This document shows positions 14,989-24,024 of a stretch of DNA of 64,000 nucleotides, piece after piece. The notes beneath the pieces were generated by a model. The model ran no database searches. It saw only the letters and a program-made list of their open reading frames with translations, and was not told the origin of the DNA. Each line of letters begins with the position of its first letter. Positions within the stretch are counted from its first letter, which is position 1. The stretch lies in the NCBI RefSeq assembly GCF_002968015.1, contig NZ_PUIP01000011.1:1-64000 (forward strand), in the 5' to 3' direction. This stretch comes from Massilia phosphatilytica. Lineage in GTDB: Bacteria; Pseudomonadota; Gammaproteobacteria; Burkholderiales; Burkholderiaceae_D. Made by a program: the position numbers and the translations under genes.

Positions 14989-16068
14989 TTAGCTCAGGTC
15001 GCGAGCCATTCTTCTAGCGCGCAGTACAACCTCGTCTGGCGAAATCTTTCCCTCGCCCTGAAGCACGAAAGGTTCGAACTTAAGGCCCTTTTCTAGGATC
15101 ACATTAGCCGCCTCTGCGGTAAACCGTGGGCAGTACGTCATGGCTAAAGCTACGGCCTGTTCTTTGCATTGCGCGAGAGCGCCTGGATTTTTGTGCACCC
15201 CAGCCATCAATGTATTCGACATCTCAACAGCATCCGTGACGAGTCTGGGATGCACGCCACCACCGAGAAAAACTGCGCAGGCGCCGAGAAGGTAGGCATA
15301 GCCTGACGCCGCCCACAAAACGTCGTCGCCAACGAATTTAGGCCCCGAAGCTTTAATGTCATCGCACATGCACCCAAACGCCCCTAGCTTCGTCGAGCTG
15401 ATCTTCTCGACAACGTCGATGAGGCGGGGACGAGTGGTGCTTGGGGTAGGACCCGAATCGAAAAGCTTCGCGGCCTCTTGGTCTGTTCCGATCACGTAGT
15501 CGATCACATCGAGGCATTTTTCTATCGACACAGGGAAGTCTTCAAGTTCGTCAATATCCGCAAAGCCGTGCGTCTCCGCCAATGCAACCGCATTAACGCC
15601 GTTACGCGCGTAATAGATCAATGCCTTCTCGTGCTGGCGGTCAAGTCGTGGCGCATAAACACGAAGGAGGTCAGTGGCTTGAGCCGCAGCCTCTCGCTGG
15701 AACTCAACGGTCTGGCCAGTCGTACTTTGTAACGCAGTGAAGATATCCTGCACATGACTTACTACATTCTGGCGGACGATGCATTGGAAATACAAACCGC
15801 TCATAGCTACACGTCTGGCGTAGCCATAAGCCATTTTCAGCATCGGATCACAAGTATCGAAATTTCTTTCCATGAAGTGGGCAAGGTCTCGATTCAGATC
15901 CTCAAATGGACCAAGCTCGGTTTTTTGGACCTTTGCCACAACTTCCGACAATCGTGGTCTGGCTGCGAGTGGTGGGGACGTCGGGACAATAGTCCGATTA
16001 GGGGGCGCAGTAGGACTGGGGGCGCTGCTTGCTACAGGGCTTGGATTTTTTCTTGACCAACCAAACAT
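14989..16068 (-). CDS. hypothetical protein with an internal tandem domain duplication, 359 aa
   Basis: It starts at ATG 16068 with GGAG 8 bases upstream. A Pro/Ser/Thr-rich linker (about 8-37) precedes two diverged copies of one domain of about 150 residues. Copy 1 begins PRLSEVVAKVQKTELGPF and copy 2 PRLIDVVEKISSTKLGAF; later shared positions include a GYA helix and an APRL/CPRF segment. I know no family for the repeat. It is the first gene of the AT-richer cluster and the last island gene before the tRNA-Lys boundary. A structural or sensing role is possible; no catalytic motif is visible. Confidence 0.7.
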   Translation of the reverse strand: MFGWSRKNPSPVASSAPSPTAPPNRTIVPTSPPLAARPRLSEVVAKVQKTELGPFEDLNRDLAHFMERNFDTCDPMLKMAYGYARRVAMSGLYFQCIVRQNVVSHVQDIFTALQSTTGQTVEFQREAAAQATDLLRVYAPRLDRQHEKALIYYARNGVNAVALAETHGFADIDELEDFPVSIEKCLDVIDYVIGTDQEAAKLFDSGPTPSTTRPRLIDVVEKISSTKLGAFGCMCDDIKASGPKFVGDDVLWAASGYAYLLGACAVFLGGGVHPRLVTDAVEMSNTLMAGVHKNPGALAQCKEQAVALAMTYCPRFTAEAANVILEKGLKFEPFVLQGEGKISPDEVVLRARRMARDLS

Positions 16069-16290
16069 TTTATAGGCTCCACCAGGAGGACATATCGCAC
16101 ATGCAATAGTCAATTTATTAATTCACGTTACGATAACGAACACGCAAATGTCAAGTCCCGCCAGGTCATCAACGTCGGGCAATTCTCGACAGGCGGGGCG
16201 GCGCGGGAAATCAGAGCGGAAAAACGCCCGGCAGGGGGGGCGAAACGGGATCGGACCTTTTCCAAAGCGACCAGAGAGCGACCAGAACGC

Positions 16291-16321
16291 AAAAAGCCCA
16301 CGAACCGAAATTCGTGGGCTT
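16291..16321 (-). terminator. terminator of tRNA-Lys
   Basis: An 11-bp stem (16294-16304 with 16311-16321) is followed on the minus strand by TTTTT, 13 bases after the tRNA 3' end. Because it is still linked to the tRNA, the island boundary must lie to its left. Between 16069 and 16290 I see no gene, only a direct repeat of GCGACCAGA (about 16267 and 16277). Confidence 0.85.
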
Positions 16322-16333
16322 CTTGGTAATTCG

Positions 16334-16409
16334 TGGTAGGCCGTGCGGGATTCGAACCTGCGACCAACGGATTAAAAGTCCGCTGCTCTACCAGCTGAGC
16401 TAACGACCC
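16334..16409 (-). tRNA. tRNA-Lys (anticodon TTT)
   Basis: The minus strand folds as a full 76-base tRNA: acceptor GGGTCGT, D-loop with AGCTCAGCTGGTAGAGC, anticodon loop CTTTTAA, T-loop GGTTCGAATCC and an encoded CCA end. The anticodon TTT reads Lys. The gene marks the junction between the accessory island (left, at its 3' side) and the core chromosome, the usual arrangement for integrase-driven islands. Confidence 0.97.
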
Positions 16410-16422
16410 GAAGAAGGCACGC

Positions 16423-16428
16423 ATTATA
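16423..16428 (-). promoter_or_regulatory. -10 box of the tRNA-Lys promoter
   Basis: The minus strand reads TATAAT here, 14 bases before the tRNA 5' end. A -35 element 17 bases further upstream is weak (TGGCGC). Confidence 0.7.
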
Positions 16429-16468
16429 GCCGGCTGTTTTGATTTGCGCCAGAGGTAACGTAAATCGC

Positions 16469-18241
16469 TTAGTGCGCGACCGTGGATTTCAGCACTTCCT
16501 CCGCCGTCGTCACGCCCTCGATCACCTTGTAGGCCCCGGCGATGCGCAGCGGTTTCATGCCGTCGGCGACGCTTTGCTGGCGCAGCGCGGCCAGGTCCGT
16601 CTGTTCCTGCACGAGCTGCGAGAAAGCCTCGGTGACGGTGACGAGTTCGTACAGGCCCGTGCGGCCGCGGAAGCCCGTCTGGCGGCATTCCGGGCAGCCG
16701 ATCGGGCGGTACACGGTGGCCGGCTTCGGCAGGTTCCAGGCGCCGCCCAGCACGCGCCAGACGTCGTCGGACAGCTCGCCGTCCGGCGCCTTGCAGTGCG
16801 GGCACAGCGTGCGCACGAGGCGCTGGGCCATGATCCCGATCAGGGTCGCTTCCAGCAGATAGTGGGGCACGCCCAGTTCCAGCAGGCGCATGACGGCCGA
16901 CGGGGCGTCGTTCGTGTGCAATGTCGACAGCACGAGGTGGCCGGTCAGCGCGGCCTGGATCGCCATTTCGGCCGTCTCCAGGTCGCGGATCTCTCCGACC
17001 ATGATGATGTCCGGGTCCTGCCGCATCAGCGCGCGCACGCCGTCCGCGAACGACAGGTCGATGCCGGGCTGTATCTGCATCTGGTTGAACGACGGCTCGA
17101 CCATCTCTATCGGGTCTTCGACCGTGCATACGTTCACTTCGCTCGTGGCAAGCGCCTTCAACGTGGTGTACAGCGTCGTCGTCTTGCCGGAGCCCGTCGG
17201 GCCGGTCACGAGGATGATGCCGTGCGCACGCCGCGTCAGCGCGTCCCAGCGCGCCGCGTCGTCCACCGGGAAGCCCAGTTCCGGCAGCGTCTTGACGACG
17301 ACCTCGGGATCGAAGATGCGCATCACGAGTTTTTCGCCGAACGCCGTCGGCATCGTGGACAGGCGCAGCTCGACTTCCTGGCCGTCGTTGGTGCGCGTCT
17401 TGATGCGGCCGTCCTGCGGGCGGCGTTTTTCGATGACGTCCATGCGGCCCAGCAGCTTGATGCGCGCCGTCATGGCGATCATCACGACGGCCGGCACCTG
17501 GTACACCTGGTGCAGCACGCCGTCGATGCGGAAGCGGATCGCGCCGGCGTCGCGCTTCGGTTCCAGGTGGATGTCGGACGCGCGCTGCTCGAACGCGTAG
17601 CTCCACAGCCAGTCGACGATGTTGACGATGTGCTGGTCGTTCGCGTCGACCTGTTTATTTGTCCTGCCCAGTTCGACCAGTTGTTCGAAGTTGTTGCGCA
17701 GGGCGAGGTCCTGGCCGCTGGACTTGTTCGCGTCGCGGATCGATTTCGCGAGGCTGAAGAATTGCGAGATGTATTGCGCGATGTCGAGCGGATTCGCGAT
17801 CACGAGCTCGATGCGGCGGCGCGAGATGCGCGCGATCTCGTCCTGCCACTCGGTGCGGAACGGATCGGCCGTGGCGACGACCAGCGTCCCCGGCCCCAGT
17901 TCCACCGGCAGGATGTTGAAACGCGCCGCATAGCTGGCCGACATCACGTCGGCGACCTTGGTGAAATCGATCTTGAGCGGGTCGATGCGGAAGAAGGGCA
18001 GGCCGACCTTGCCGGCGCACCATTCGCTGAGCACATCCAGCGTGAGCAGTTTATGCGGCCCCTTGGCCGAAACGATCTTGCATTGAGCGACCGCCGTCAA
18101 CGGATGCATCGACCCGACCGCATTCTTGAGGATGCTTTGCGCCTGGGCGAAGTGCGGCTTGACGGTCGATTTCTCGACGATGCCGTCGGCCAGCAGCCAC
18201 GAAAAAATCGTCTGCAGGTCGAGGGCTTTCGGCTTTTGCAT
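16469..18241 (-). CDS. GspE/PulE/PilB-type secretion ATPase
   Basis: The 590-residue protein has an N-terminal GspE_N region (to about 170) and the type II/IV secretion ATPase core with GPTGSGKTTT (Walker A), the Asp and His boxes (DIHLEPK; TGHLVLSTLHTND), DPDIIMVGEIRD (Walker B) and a four-Cys zinc site (CPHC ... CPEC). Such hexameric ATPases power type II secretion or type IV pilus assembly from the cytoplasmic side. No other secretion or pilus genes are near, so its machine lies elsewhere in the genome. The spermidine-synthase-like gene ends 9 bases upstream on the same strand. Confidence 0.9.
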   Translation of the reverse strand: MQKPKALDLQTIFSWLLADGIVEKSTVKPHFAQAQSILKNAVGSMHPLTAVAQCKIVSAKGPHKLLTLDVLSEWCAGKVGLPFFRIDPLKIDFTKVADVMSASYAARFNILPVELGPGTLVVATADPFRTEWQDEIARISRRRIELVIANPLDIAQYISQFFSLAKSIRDANKSSGQDLALRNNFEQLVELGRTNKQVDANDQHIVNIVDWLWSYAFEQRASDIHLEPKRDAGAIRFRIDGVLHQVYQVPAVVMIAMTARIKLLGRMDVIEKRRPQDGRIKTRTNDGQEVELRLSTMPTAFGEKLVMRIFDPEVVVKTLPELGFPVDDAARWDALTRRAHGIILVTGPTGSGKTTTLYTTLKALATSEVNVCTVEDPIEMVEPSFNQMQIQPGIDLSFADGVRALMRQDPDIIMVGEIRDLETAEMAIQAALTGHLVLSTLHTNDAPSAVMRLLELGVPHYLLEATLIGIMAQRLVRTLCPHCKAPDGELSDDVWRVLGGAWNLPKPATVYRPIGCPECRQTGFRGRTGLYELVTVTEAFSQLVQEQTDLAALRQQSVADGMKPLRIAGAYKVIEGVTTAEEVLKSTVAH

Positions 18242-18250
18242 GATGAGGGG

Positions 18251-19039
18251 CTAGTTCGCGCCAGCCGCCGCGATGCCCTTGACCCAGGACTTCGCCGGCA
18301 GTTTCGTCGCCGCCACGATTTGCGCGGCGCGCGCGGCGAGGCGGTCCTTGTCGAGATCCGGTTTTGTCTTGAAGCACAGCGCGACGACATTGCCGTCGTG
18401 GACCTCGGGCAGGCAGATCACGTGGGCGAACGCGAAGCGCATCGCCTTGATGTTCTTCGCGTAGCTGGGATGGTCGCCGAACAGGTTGACGGTCATGACG
18501 CCGCGCTCCGTCAGGCAGGCGTTGCAGGCCTGGTAGAACTCGGGCGTGTCGAGCACGGGGCCGCGCGCGGTGGCGTCGTACAGGTCGCACTGCAGGGCGT
18601 CGATCGTGTCGTGGTTGGCGTCGTCGAGCACGAAATCCAGCGCATCCATCTCGAGCACGCGCAGGCGTTCGTCTTCCGGCGGCAGCTTGAACATCGACTG
18701 GCAGATCGCAATCACGGACGGATTCAATTCCACGGCTGTCACCTGCGCCTGCGGGAACTGGCGATACGAGAACTTGGTCAAAGTCGCTGCGCCGAGGCCA
18801 AGCTGGACGATGGTGCGCGGGTCTTCAATGAACAGCATCCAGGCCATCATCTGCTGGGCATATTCGAGTTCCGGCCAGTCCGGCTTGCGGATGCGCATGG
18901 CTCCCTGGACCCATTCGGTACCGAAATGGAGGTAGCGCACACCGTCCTGTTCGGACAGGGTGACGGGCGCAAACTTCGGCTTGCGGGCGGGACGGCGCGA
19001 CGATTCGGCCTGTTCGATGGATTTGCGTTTGATGAGCAT
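18251..19039 (-). CDS. spermidine-synthase-like methyltransferase-fold protein
   Basis: The 262-residue protein has the Rossmann core of the SpeE/polyamine aminopropyltransferase family: LGLGAATLTKF (nucleotide-binding loop), VTAVELNPSVI (acidic strand end) and DALQCDLYDA in place of the usual catalytic DxxD. The N-terminus is basic and lacks the full beta-barrel of true spermidine synthases. Such short proteins are common in Burkholderiales beside the stand-alone GspE-like gene; the substrate is uncertain. It probably shares a transcript with the ATPase gene. Confidence 0.8.
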   Translation of the reverse strand: MLIKRKSIEQAESSRRPARKPKFAPVTLSEQDGVRYLHFGTEWVQGAMRIRKPDWPELEYAQQMMAWMLFIEDPRTIVQLGLGAATLTKFSYRQFPQAQVTAVELNPSVIAICQSMFKLPPEDERLRVLEMDALDFVLDDANHDTIDALQCDLYDATARGPVLDTPEFYQACNACLTERGVMTVNLFGDHPSYAKNIKAMRFAFAHVICLPEVHDGNVVALCFKTKPDLDKDRLAARAAQIVAATKLPAKSWVKGIAAAGAN

Positions 19040-19174
19040 AGGATGAGCGAAAGAAGCATCCTATTATCGGGGGGAAGGAATCCACAGCGCAAGGAGCGCT
19101 GTGGATGGCAGCAGAAGCTGCGGAGGAAGCCGACGGTGCGGAGAAGGTGGCGTCCCCCGGCACCGGAAGATGTA

Positions 19175-19696
19175 TTACTGGTACTGGTCCGGCTCGACCG
19201 ACACGCGCAGGCGCACGCGGTTGCCCGGGTCACGGTTCATGACCGTCTGGTAAGTGTGGCCGCGGTAGTCGTAGGTTACGTCGTAGCCATTCGTGCGCTC
19301 CTGGACGGAGTCGACGGTGCGGCAGCGCTGCACGGCCTGTTCCTGCACTTGCGGGCCGTAGTTGCGGCCGTTGTTGTCGACGTTGTCACCGACCATGCCG
19401 CCGGCGATTGCACCCGCCGCGGCGGCCGCGACGCGACCGTTGCCACCACCCACCTGGCTGCCCAGCAGGGCGCCGGCGATGCCGCCGATGACCGTGCCCG
19501 CCTGGCTGCGCTGTTGCGGGACCTGGGCCTGCACGTAATCGGTGCGGCATTCCTGGCGCGGGGTACGCACCTGCTCGATGCGCGGCTGGACGCGCGTCAC
19601 GCGGCCGAAGTCCTCGAAATCGCCGGCCTGTGCCTGGGCCAGCGGCAGGGCGCACACGCCCAGGGCGGAGAGAATCAGTTTGGCTTTGACGTTCAT
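19175..19696 (-). CDS. glycine-zipper (2TM) outer-membrane-type protein
   Basis: The 173-residue protein has a signal peptide (MNVKAKLILSALGVCALPLAQAQA) and a Gly/Ala-rich glycine-zipper segment (TVIGGIAGALLGSQVGGG ... AGAIAGGMVGDNV, about 68-105), as in Rickettsia 17-kDa-antigen-type proteins. The C-terminal YDVTYDYRGHTYQTVM region is also typical. I chose ATG 19696 because GAGGT lies 6 bases upstream; ATG 19702 is too close. It probably sits in the cell envelope; a direct function is unknown. The 387-base gap to the next gene holds the divergent promoters and no gene I can support. Confidence 0.85.
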   Translation of the reverse strand: MNVKAKLILSALGVCALPLAQAQAGDFEDFGRVTRVQPRIEQVRTPRQECRTDYVQAQVPQQRSQAGTVIGGIAGALLGSQVGGGNGRVAAAAAGAIAGGMVGDNVDNNGRNYGPQVQEQAVQRCRTVDSVQERTNGYDVTYDYRGHTYQTVMNRDPGNRVRLRVSVEPDQYQ

Positions 19697-20083
19697 GCTC
19701 ATACCTCGTTTGGTGGTGCTTCTGATCTGTTGGTAGCGAAAGGCATTTCGCTCACAACTGCATCTTAGCGCTGGTTGGCCCGCATTTCCGATCCGTGTGG
19801 CAACAAAATGTAACAGCAGGTATACACGTCCAAACCCCTTATTCAGAGGAGAAAAGCGTGGAAAAAGCGCCAACATTGGATGAAAAAACTCGTCTTTTTT
19901 TACAAATATGGCTGGCTCTTCCATATTCGGGTTGATTCGCTTACCACAAAACGTTACCCTTAGGAGACTTAGGGTTTTATTGGCGCGTGGAAATCACACC
20001 AGGAGAAAGCGAACAAGCCCGCCGCTTCCGCAAACCACCGCGCGCTGGAGCAGCAGAACCAGACTGGGTGTCTTGAGGAAAAA

Positions 20084-20533
20084 ATGAGTTTGTTGATGAG
20101 AGTACCGCCGAATCTTGTGCAGTCCATCCGCGCTTACCGTGTACCGGAGCTGCAGAAGGAGGCGATGCGCCTGGGTCATCACTTTCTCTATGCCCTGTGC
20201 ACGAACGCGCTGACGAAGCAGCAGGTCTGTGCCCGCATCGGCGAGCAATTCTTCTTCCCCAAACCGTGCAGCAAGAATTTCGACGCGCTGCGCAACTGCC
20301 TCACCGACGTCATCGCCGAGGCCGGACCGCAGCCCGGCTTCATCGCCGTGCTGGACCAATTGCCGAATACACAAAAATTCGACAAGGAAGCACGCGAAAC
20401 CCTGCTCGACGTATTCCGCGACGCGGCCGAATTCTGGGCCGAGAAAAAAGTCCCGTTCCGCGTATTTTATTCCTTCGAAGAGCCGCAATCGCCCCAACCC
20501 GTAGGGTGGGTGGGTCCCCACGCGTTCAAGTAA
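20084..20533 (+). CDS. barstar-like protein with a repeat-derived C-terminus
   Basis: The 149-residue protein resembles the barstar (ribonuclease inhibitor) family: an N-terminal helix, then FDALRNCLTDVI, and a final strand FRVFYSF. Barstar folds bind and block secreted barnase-type RNases. No RNase gene is adjacent, so it is an orphan or acts on an unlinked partner. The last 11 residues (PVGWVGPHAFK) are encoded by a copy of a dispersed REP-like repeat (20500-20525) and are probably not part of the original protein. It has a GAGGA ribosome site. Confidence 0.8.
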   Translation: MSLLMRVPPNLVQSIRAYRVPELQKEAMRLGHHFLYALCTNALTKQQVCARIGEQFFFPKPCSKNFDALRNCLTDVIAEAGPQPGFIAVLDQLPNTQKFDKEARETLLDVFRDAAEFWAEKKVPFRVFYSFEEPQSPQPVGWVGPHAFK

Positions 20534-20597
20534 GCGCGGCGTTACCGTAATTTCCTTCCTTGGGTCCGCCCGGCGGCTCGGGTTACAATGCGCGCTT

Positions 20598-21209
20598 ATG
20601 AAAAATATCGTGATCCTTATTTCTGGCCGCGGCAGCAACATGGAAGCCATCGTGCGCGCGCAGCAGGCCGAAGCCTGGCCGGCGCGTATCGCCGCCGTGA
20701 TCAGCAATAAGCCGGACGCCAAGGGCCTCGCATTTGCGTCGTCCCATGGCATTCCGACCGCCGTCGTCCCCAACAAGGAATTCCCGACCCGCGAAGCGTT
20801 CGACGCCGCCCTGCAGGAAACGATCGACCGGTTCGCGCCGGATCTCGTCGTGCTGGCCGGCTTCATGCGCATCCTGACGGCGCCCTTCGTCGAACACTAC
20901 GCGGGCCGCATGCTGAACATCCACCCGTCGCTGCTGCCGCTGTTCCCCGGACTGCACACGCACCGGCAGGCGCTGGACGCGGGCGTGGCGGAACACGGCG
21001 CGACCGTGCACTTCGTCACCGCCGAGCTGGACCACGGTCCGGCCGTGATCCAGGCGCGCATCCCCGTGCTGCCGGGCGATACGGAAGACAGCCTGGCCGA
21101 ACGCCTGCTGGCCGAGGAACACGTCATTTATCCGAAAGCGGTGCGCCTGTTCATCGAAGACAGGCTCAGCATCGAAGACGGCGAGGTCCGGATCGCCGTG
21201 ACCCCCTGA
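20598..21209 (+). CDS. purN: phosphoribosylglycinamide formyltransferase
   Basis: The 203-residue enzyme transfers a formyl group from 10-formyl-tetrahydrofolate to GAR in purine synthesis. Visible marks are the N-terminal nucleotide loop (ISGRGSNMEAI), the catalytic Asn/His/Asp set (LNIHPSLLP, HFVTAELDHGP) and the folate region (VVLAGFMRIL). Length is normal. It is followed after 18 bases by the rRNA methyltransferase gene, so the two may share a transcript. Confidence 0.96.
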   Translation: MKNIVILISGRGSNMEAIVRAQQAEAWPARIAAVISNKPDAKGLAFASSHGIPTAVVPNKEFPTREAFDAALQETIDRFAPDLVVLAGFMRILTAPFVEHYAGRMLNIHPSLLPLFPGLHTHRQALDAGVAEHGATVHFVTAELDHGPAVIQARIPVLPGDTEDSLAERLLAEEHVIYPKAVRLFIEDRLSIEDGEVRIAVTP

Positions 21210-21227
21210 ATCCAACAAGGAACACCC

Positions 21228-22529
21228 ATGAGATTGCCACCCGCGATACTCGGCAATGCTGAAGAGGTATTGCGCGAGATCCTGCGCTTTACGTCCCCCG
21301 CCGACGTCACCCTGTCGCGCTACTTCAAGGACCACCCCCGCCTCGGCGGACGCGAACGCGGCGCCATCGCCGAATGCGTCTATGCCGTGCTGCGCCATAA
21401 AACGTTCTTCACCGATTTCGCCGGTACCGGCGCGTCGATGCGCCGCCTCACCGTGTTAGGCATGGCGGAAGCCATCGGCGCGGACTCGCTGGGCGGCCTG
21501 ACGGAAGACGAAACGGCCCTGCTGACGCGCATCAAGGAGATCGACCGCAGCCTGCTGCCGCCGAAGAAGCTGGCGAACCTGCCCGACTGGCTGTACGACA
21601 AATTCGTCGCCCAGTACGGCGAGGAAGAGACGCTCGCCCTGGCCGCCGTGCTGAACACGCCGGCACCGCTGGACCTGCGCGTGAATTCGCTGAAGTCGGA
21701 CCGCGACAAGGTCATCGCCGAACTGGCGACCGCCCCGATCGCCGCCGAGCCGACGCCGTATTCGGCGCTGGGCCTGCGCATCTGGAAAAAGCCGGCGCTG
21801 CAGAATCTGCCGCTGTTCAAGGAAGGCGCGATCGAAGTGCAGGACGAGGGCAGCCAGGTGCTGGCCCAGTTGCTGGGCGCGCGCCGCGGCGAGATGGTCG
21901 TCGACTTTTGCGCGGGTGCCGGCGGCAAGACGCTGGCCATCGGCGCCATCATGCGCAGCACGGGTCGCCTGTATGCCTTCGACGTGTCGGAAAAGCGGCT
22001 GACCAAGCTGAAGCCGCGGCTGGCGCGCAGCGGGCTGTCGAACGTGCATCCGGTCGTCATCGCACACGAACGTGACGCGAAAGTGAAGCGTTTGGCCGGC
22101 AAGATCGATCGCGTGCTCGTCGACGCGCCGTGCTCCGGCATGGGTACGCTGCGCCGCAATCCGGACGTGAAATGGCGCCAGCAGGCGGAAGGTATCGCGG
22201 AGTTGACGGAAAAACAGGCCTCGATCCTGGACGGCGCCGCACGCCTCGTGAAATTCGGCGGCCGCCTCGTCTACGCGACGTGCAGCCTGCTGGACGAAGA
22301 AAACGAAGGCATCGTGCAGGGCTTCCTCGCCTCGCACCCGGACTTCGAACTGGTGCCGATGCACAAGGTCCTGGCCGAACAGCGCATCCCGCTGGACATG
22401 GGCGATTATCTGAAGATGCTGCCGCACAAGCACGGCACGGACGGCTTCTTTGCCGCCGTGCTGGAGCGCAAGGCCGCGCCCGCCAAGGCCGTTGCGGACG
22501 AGTCCGACGAAGACGCTGCTTCGGAGTAA
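21228..22529 (+). CDS. RsmB/NOL1-type rRNA cytosine-C5 methyltransferase
   Basis: The 433-residue protein has an N-terminal NusB-like region, the SAM-binding motif FCAGAGGKTLA, the catalytic APCSGMGTLRRNPD (motif IV, Cys) and ATCSLLDEENE (motif VI, the second Cys). These mark an RNA m5C methyltransferase of the RsmB/Fmu group acting on 16S rRNA. The C-terminus has a short Ala/Asp/Glu tail. The mechanosensitive channel gene starts just after its stop, so they are likely co-transcribed. Confidence 0.92.
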   Translation: MRLPPAILGNAEEVLREILRFTSPADVTLSRYFKDHPRLGGRERGAIAECVYAVLRHKTFFTDFAGTGASMRRLTVLGMAEAIGADSLGGLTEDETALLTRIKEIDRSLLPPKKLANLPDWLYDKFVAQYGEEETLALAAVLNTPAPLDLRVNSLKSDRDKVIAELATAPIAAEPTPYSALGLRIWKKPALQNLPLFKEGAIEVQDEGSQVLAQLLGARRGEMVVDFCAGAGGKTLAIGAIMRSTGRLYAFDVSEKRLTKLKPRLARSGLSNVHPVVIAHERDAKVKRLAGKIDRVLVDAPCSGMGTLRRNPDVKWRQQAEGIAELTEKQASILDGAARLVKFGGRLVYATCSLLDEENEGIVQGFLASHPDFELVPMHKVLAEQRIPLDMGDYLKMLPHKHGTDGFFAAVLERKAAPAKAVADESDEDAASE

Positions 22530-22538
22530 TTGGAGCCG

Positions 22539-23876
22539 ATGCCGCTGACCAACCTGATCGACGACCTGTTCGATGACCTGAGCCGCCCCGGCATGCCGTG
22601 GCAGCTCGGGTCCATCGTCGCAGCGATCCTGTTCGGCTGGCTCAGCGCGCAACTGGTCCGTGTGTGGTGGCGCCGCCGCCGCGGCGAGGATGGCAGCCTG
22701 CTGCACACGGGCGTGGAGAGTTTTACGCGCGTCGTGGCGCCGCTGCTCGTCGTCGGCCTGCTGTACCTCGCGCAGGTGCTGCTGACCAAAACCCATTTCC
22801 ACACGAACATCGTCAAGGTGGCGATCCCCGTGTTCTGGTCGCTGGCCGCCATCCGCCTCGTGTTCTACCTGCTGCGCCGCGTGTTCGCGCGGCGCGGGCA
22901 GCTGGGTCAGGCGCTCGTCACGTTCGAAAAGATCTTCGCGCTCGTCGCGTGGCTGGCGGTGGCGTTGTACATCACGGGCCTGTGGCCGGATATCTTCGAT
23001 TTCCTCGACAGCTACAAGATCCAGTTCGGACCGAAGAAATCCAACAGCGTCACCCTGGCCGACATTGCGCAGGCCGTCGCGTCCGTCGTCGTGATGCTGA
23101 TGCTGGCTTTGTGGGCCGGCGCTGCGCTGGAAGAGCGCCTGATGGGCGTGCATGCGCTGCACAGCTCGCTGCGGGTGGCGCTGGCGCGCCTGGGCCGCGC
23201 GCTGCTGATCGTCGGCGCCGTGCTGCTGAGCCTGAACCTGGTCGGCATCGATCTCACCGTGCTGTCCGTGTTCGGCGGCGCCCTGGGCGTCGGCCTCGGT
23301 CTCGGCATGCAGAGAATTGCCAGCAACTACGTATCCGGCTTCATCATCCTGCTCGAACGGAGCCTGTCCATCGGCGACATGATCACGGTCAGCACCTTCA
23401 CCGGCAAGGTCACCCAGATCAACACGCGCTATACCGTGTTGCAGGGGCTGGACGGCGTCGAGACCGTGTTGCCGAACGAGTTATTGATTTCCGGCCCCGT
23501 GCAGAACCAGTCGTTGACGACGCGCAAGGTGCGTGCGTCGACGAAGGTCACGGTGGCCTACGGTTCCGACCTGGACCAGGTGATGCCGCTGCTGGTGGCG
23601 CAGGCCGTCGGCACGCCGCGCGTGCTGGAAGATCCGGCGCCCGGCATTTCGCTGTCGCGCTTCGGTCCGGACGGCTATGAGCTCGACCTTGGTTTCTGGA
23701 TCGCCGATCCGGAGAACGGGCAGGGTGGTGTCGTTTCGGAAATCAATAAAAAGGTTTATGCCCTGGTGCAGTCTGGTACCGTCAAATTAGGCTTTCCATC
23801 TGTTGATACCCACCTCCTCGACTCCCATATAGCATCGGTTGTGGCGCGGATCACGCAGCCCGCGCAGAATTCTTAG
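22539..23876 (+). CDS. MscS-family mechanosensitive ion channel
   Basis: The 445-residue inner-membrane protein has an extra N-terminal membrane portion (several helices before residue 220), then the MscS pore helix and beta domain (VFGGALGVGLGLGMQRIASNYVSGF ... TVLQGLDGVETVLPNELL). It would open under membrane tension to release solutes. I chose ATG 22539; a TTG at 22530 is possible. It starts within 10 bases of the preceding stop. The C-terminal domain is complete. Confidence 0.9.
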   Translation: MPLTNLIDDLFDDLSRPGMPWQLGSIVAAILFGWLSAQLVRVWWRRRRGEDGSLLHTGVESFTRVVAPLLVVGLLYLAQVLLTKTHFHTNIVKVAIPVFWSLAAIRLVFYLLRRVFARRGQLGQALVTFEKIFALVAWLAVALYITGLWPDIFDFLDSYKIQFGPKKSNSVTLADIAQAVASVVVMLMLALWAGAALEERLMGVHALHSSLRVALARLGRALLIVGAVLLSLNLVGIDLTVLSVFGGALGVGLGLGMQRIASNYVSGFIILLERSLSIGDMITVSTFTGKVTQINTRYTVLQGLDGVETVLPNELLISGPVQNQSLTTRKVRASTKVTVAYGSDLDQVMPLLVAQAVGTPRVLEDPAPGISLSRFGPDGYELDLGFWIADPENGQGGVVSEINKKVYALVQSGTVKLGFPSVDTHLLDSHIASVVARITQPAQNS

Positions 23877-24024
23877 CCGGGAGCGCACGGATTGCGTCGC
23901 CACGTGCCGTGCGGCACCGGTTGCGCGTAAAATGCATCTTTGCGTCATGCATTAAAGCGTGACACTCTTGTCATAGCGACTGTTCCATAGAAAGAACAGC
24001 ATTCTCATCCTTAGTGGAGTATCG

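Noticed and set aside
16439-19768. Very long plus-strand open frame opposite gspE and the spermidine-synthase-like gene
   Set aside because: It is an antisense frame typical of GC-rich DNA (Arg/His/Asp/Val-rich product) and spans several real genes on the other strand.
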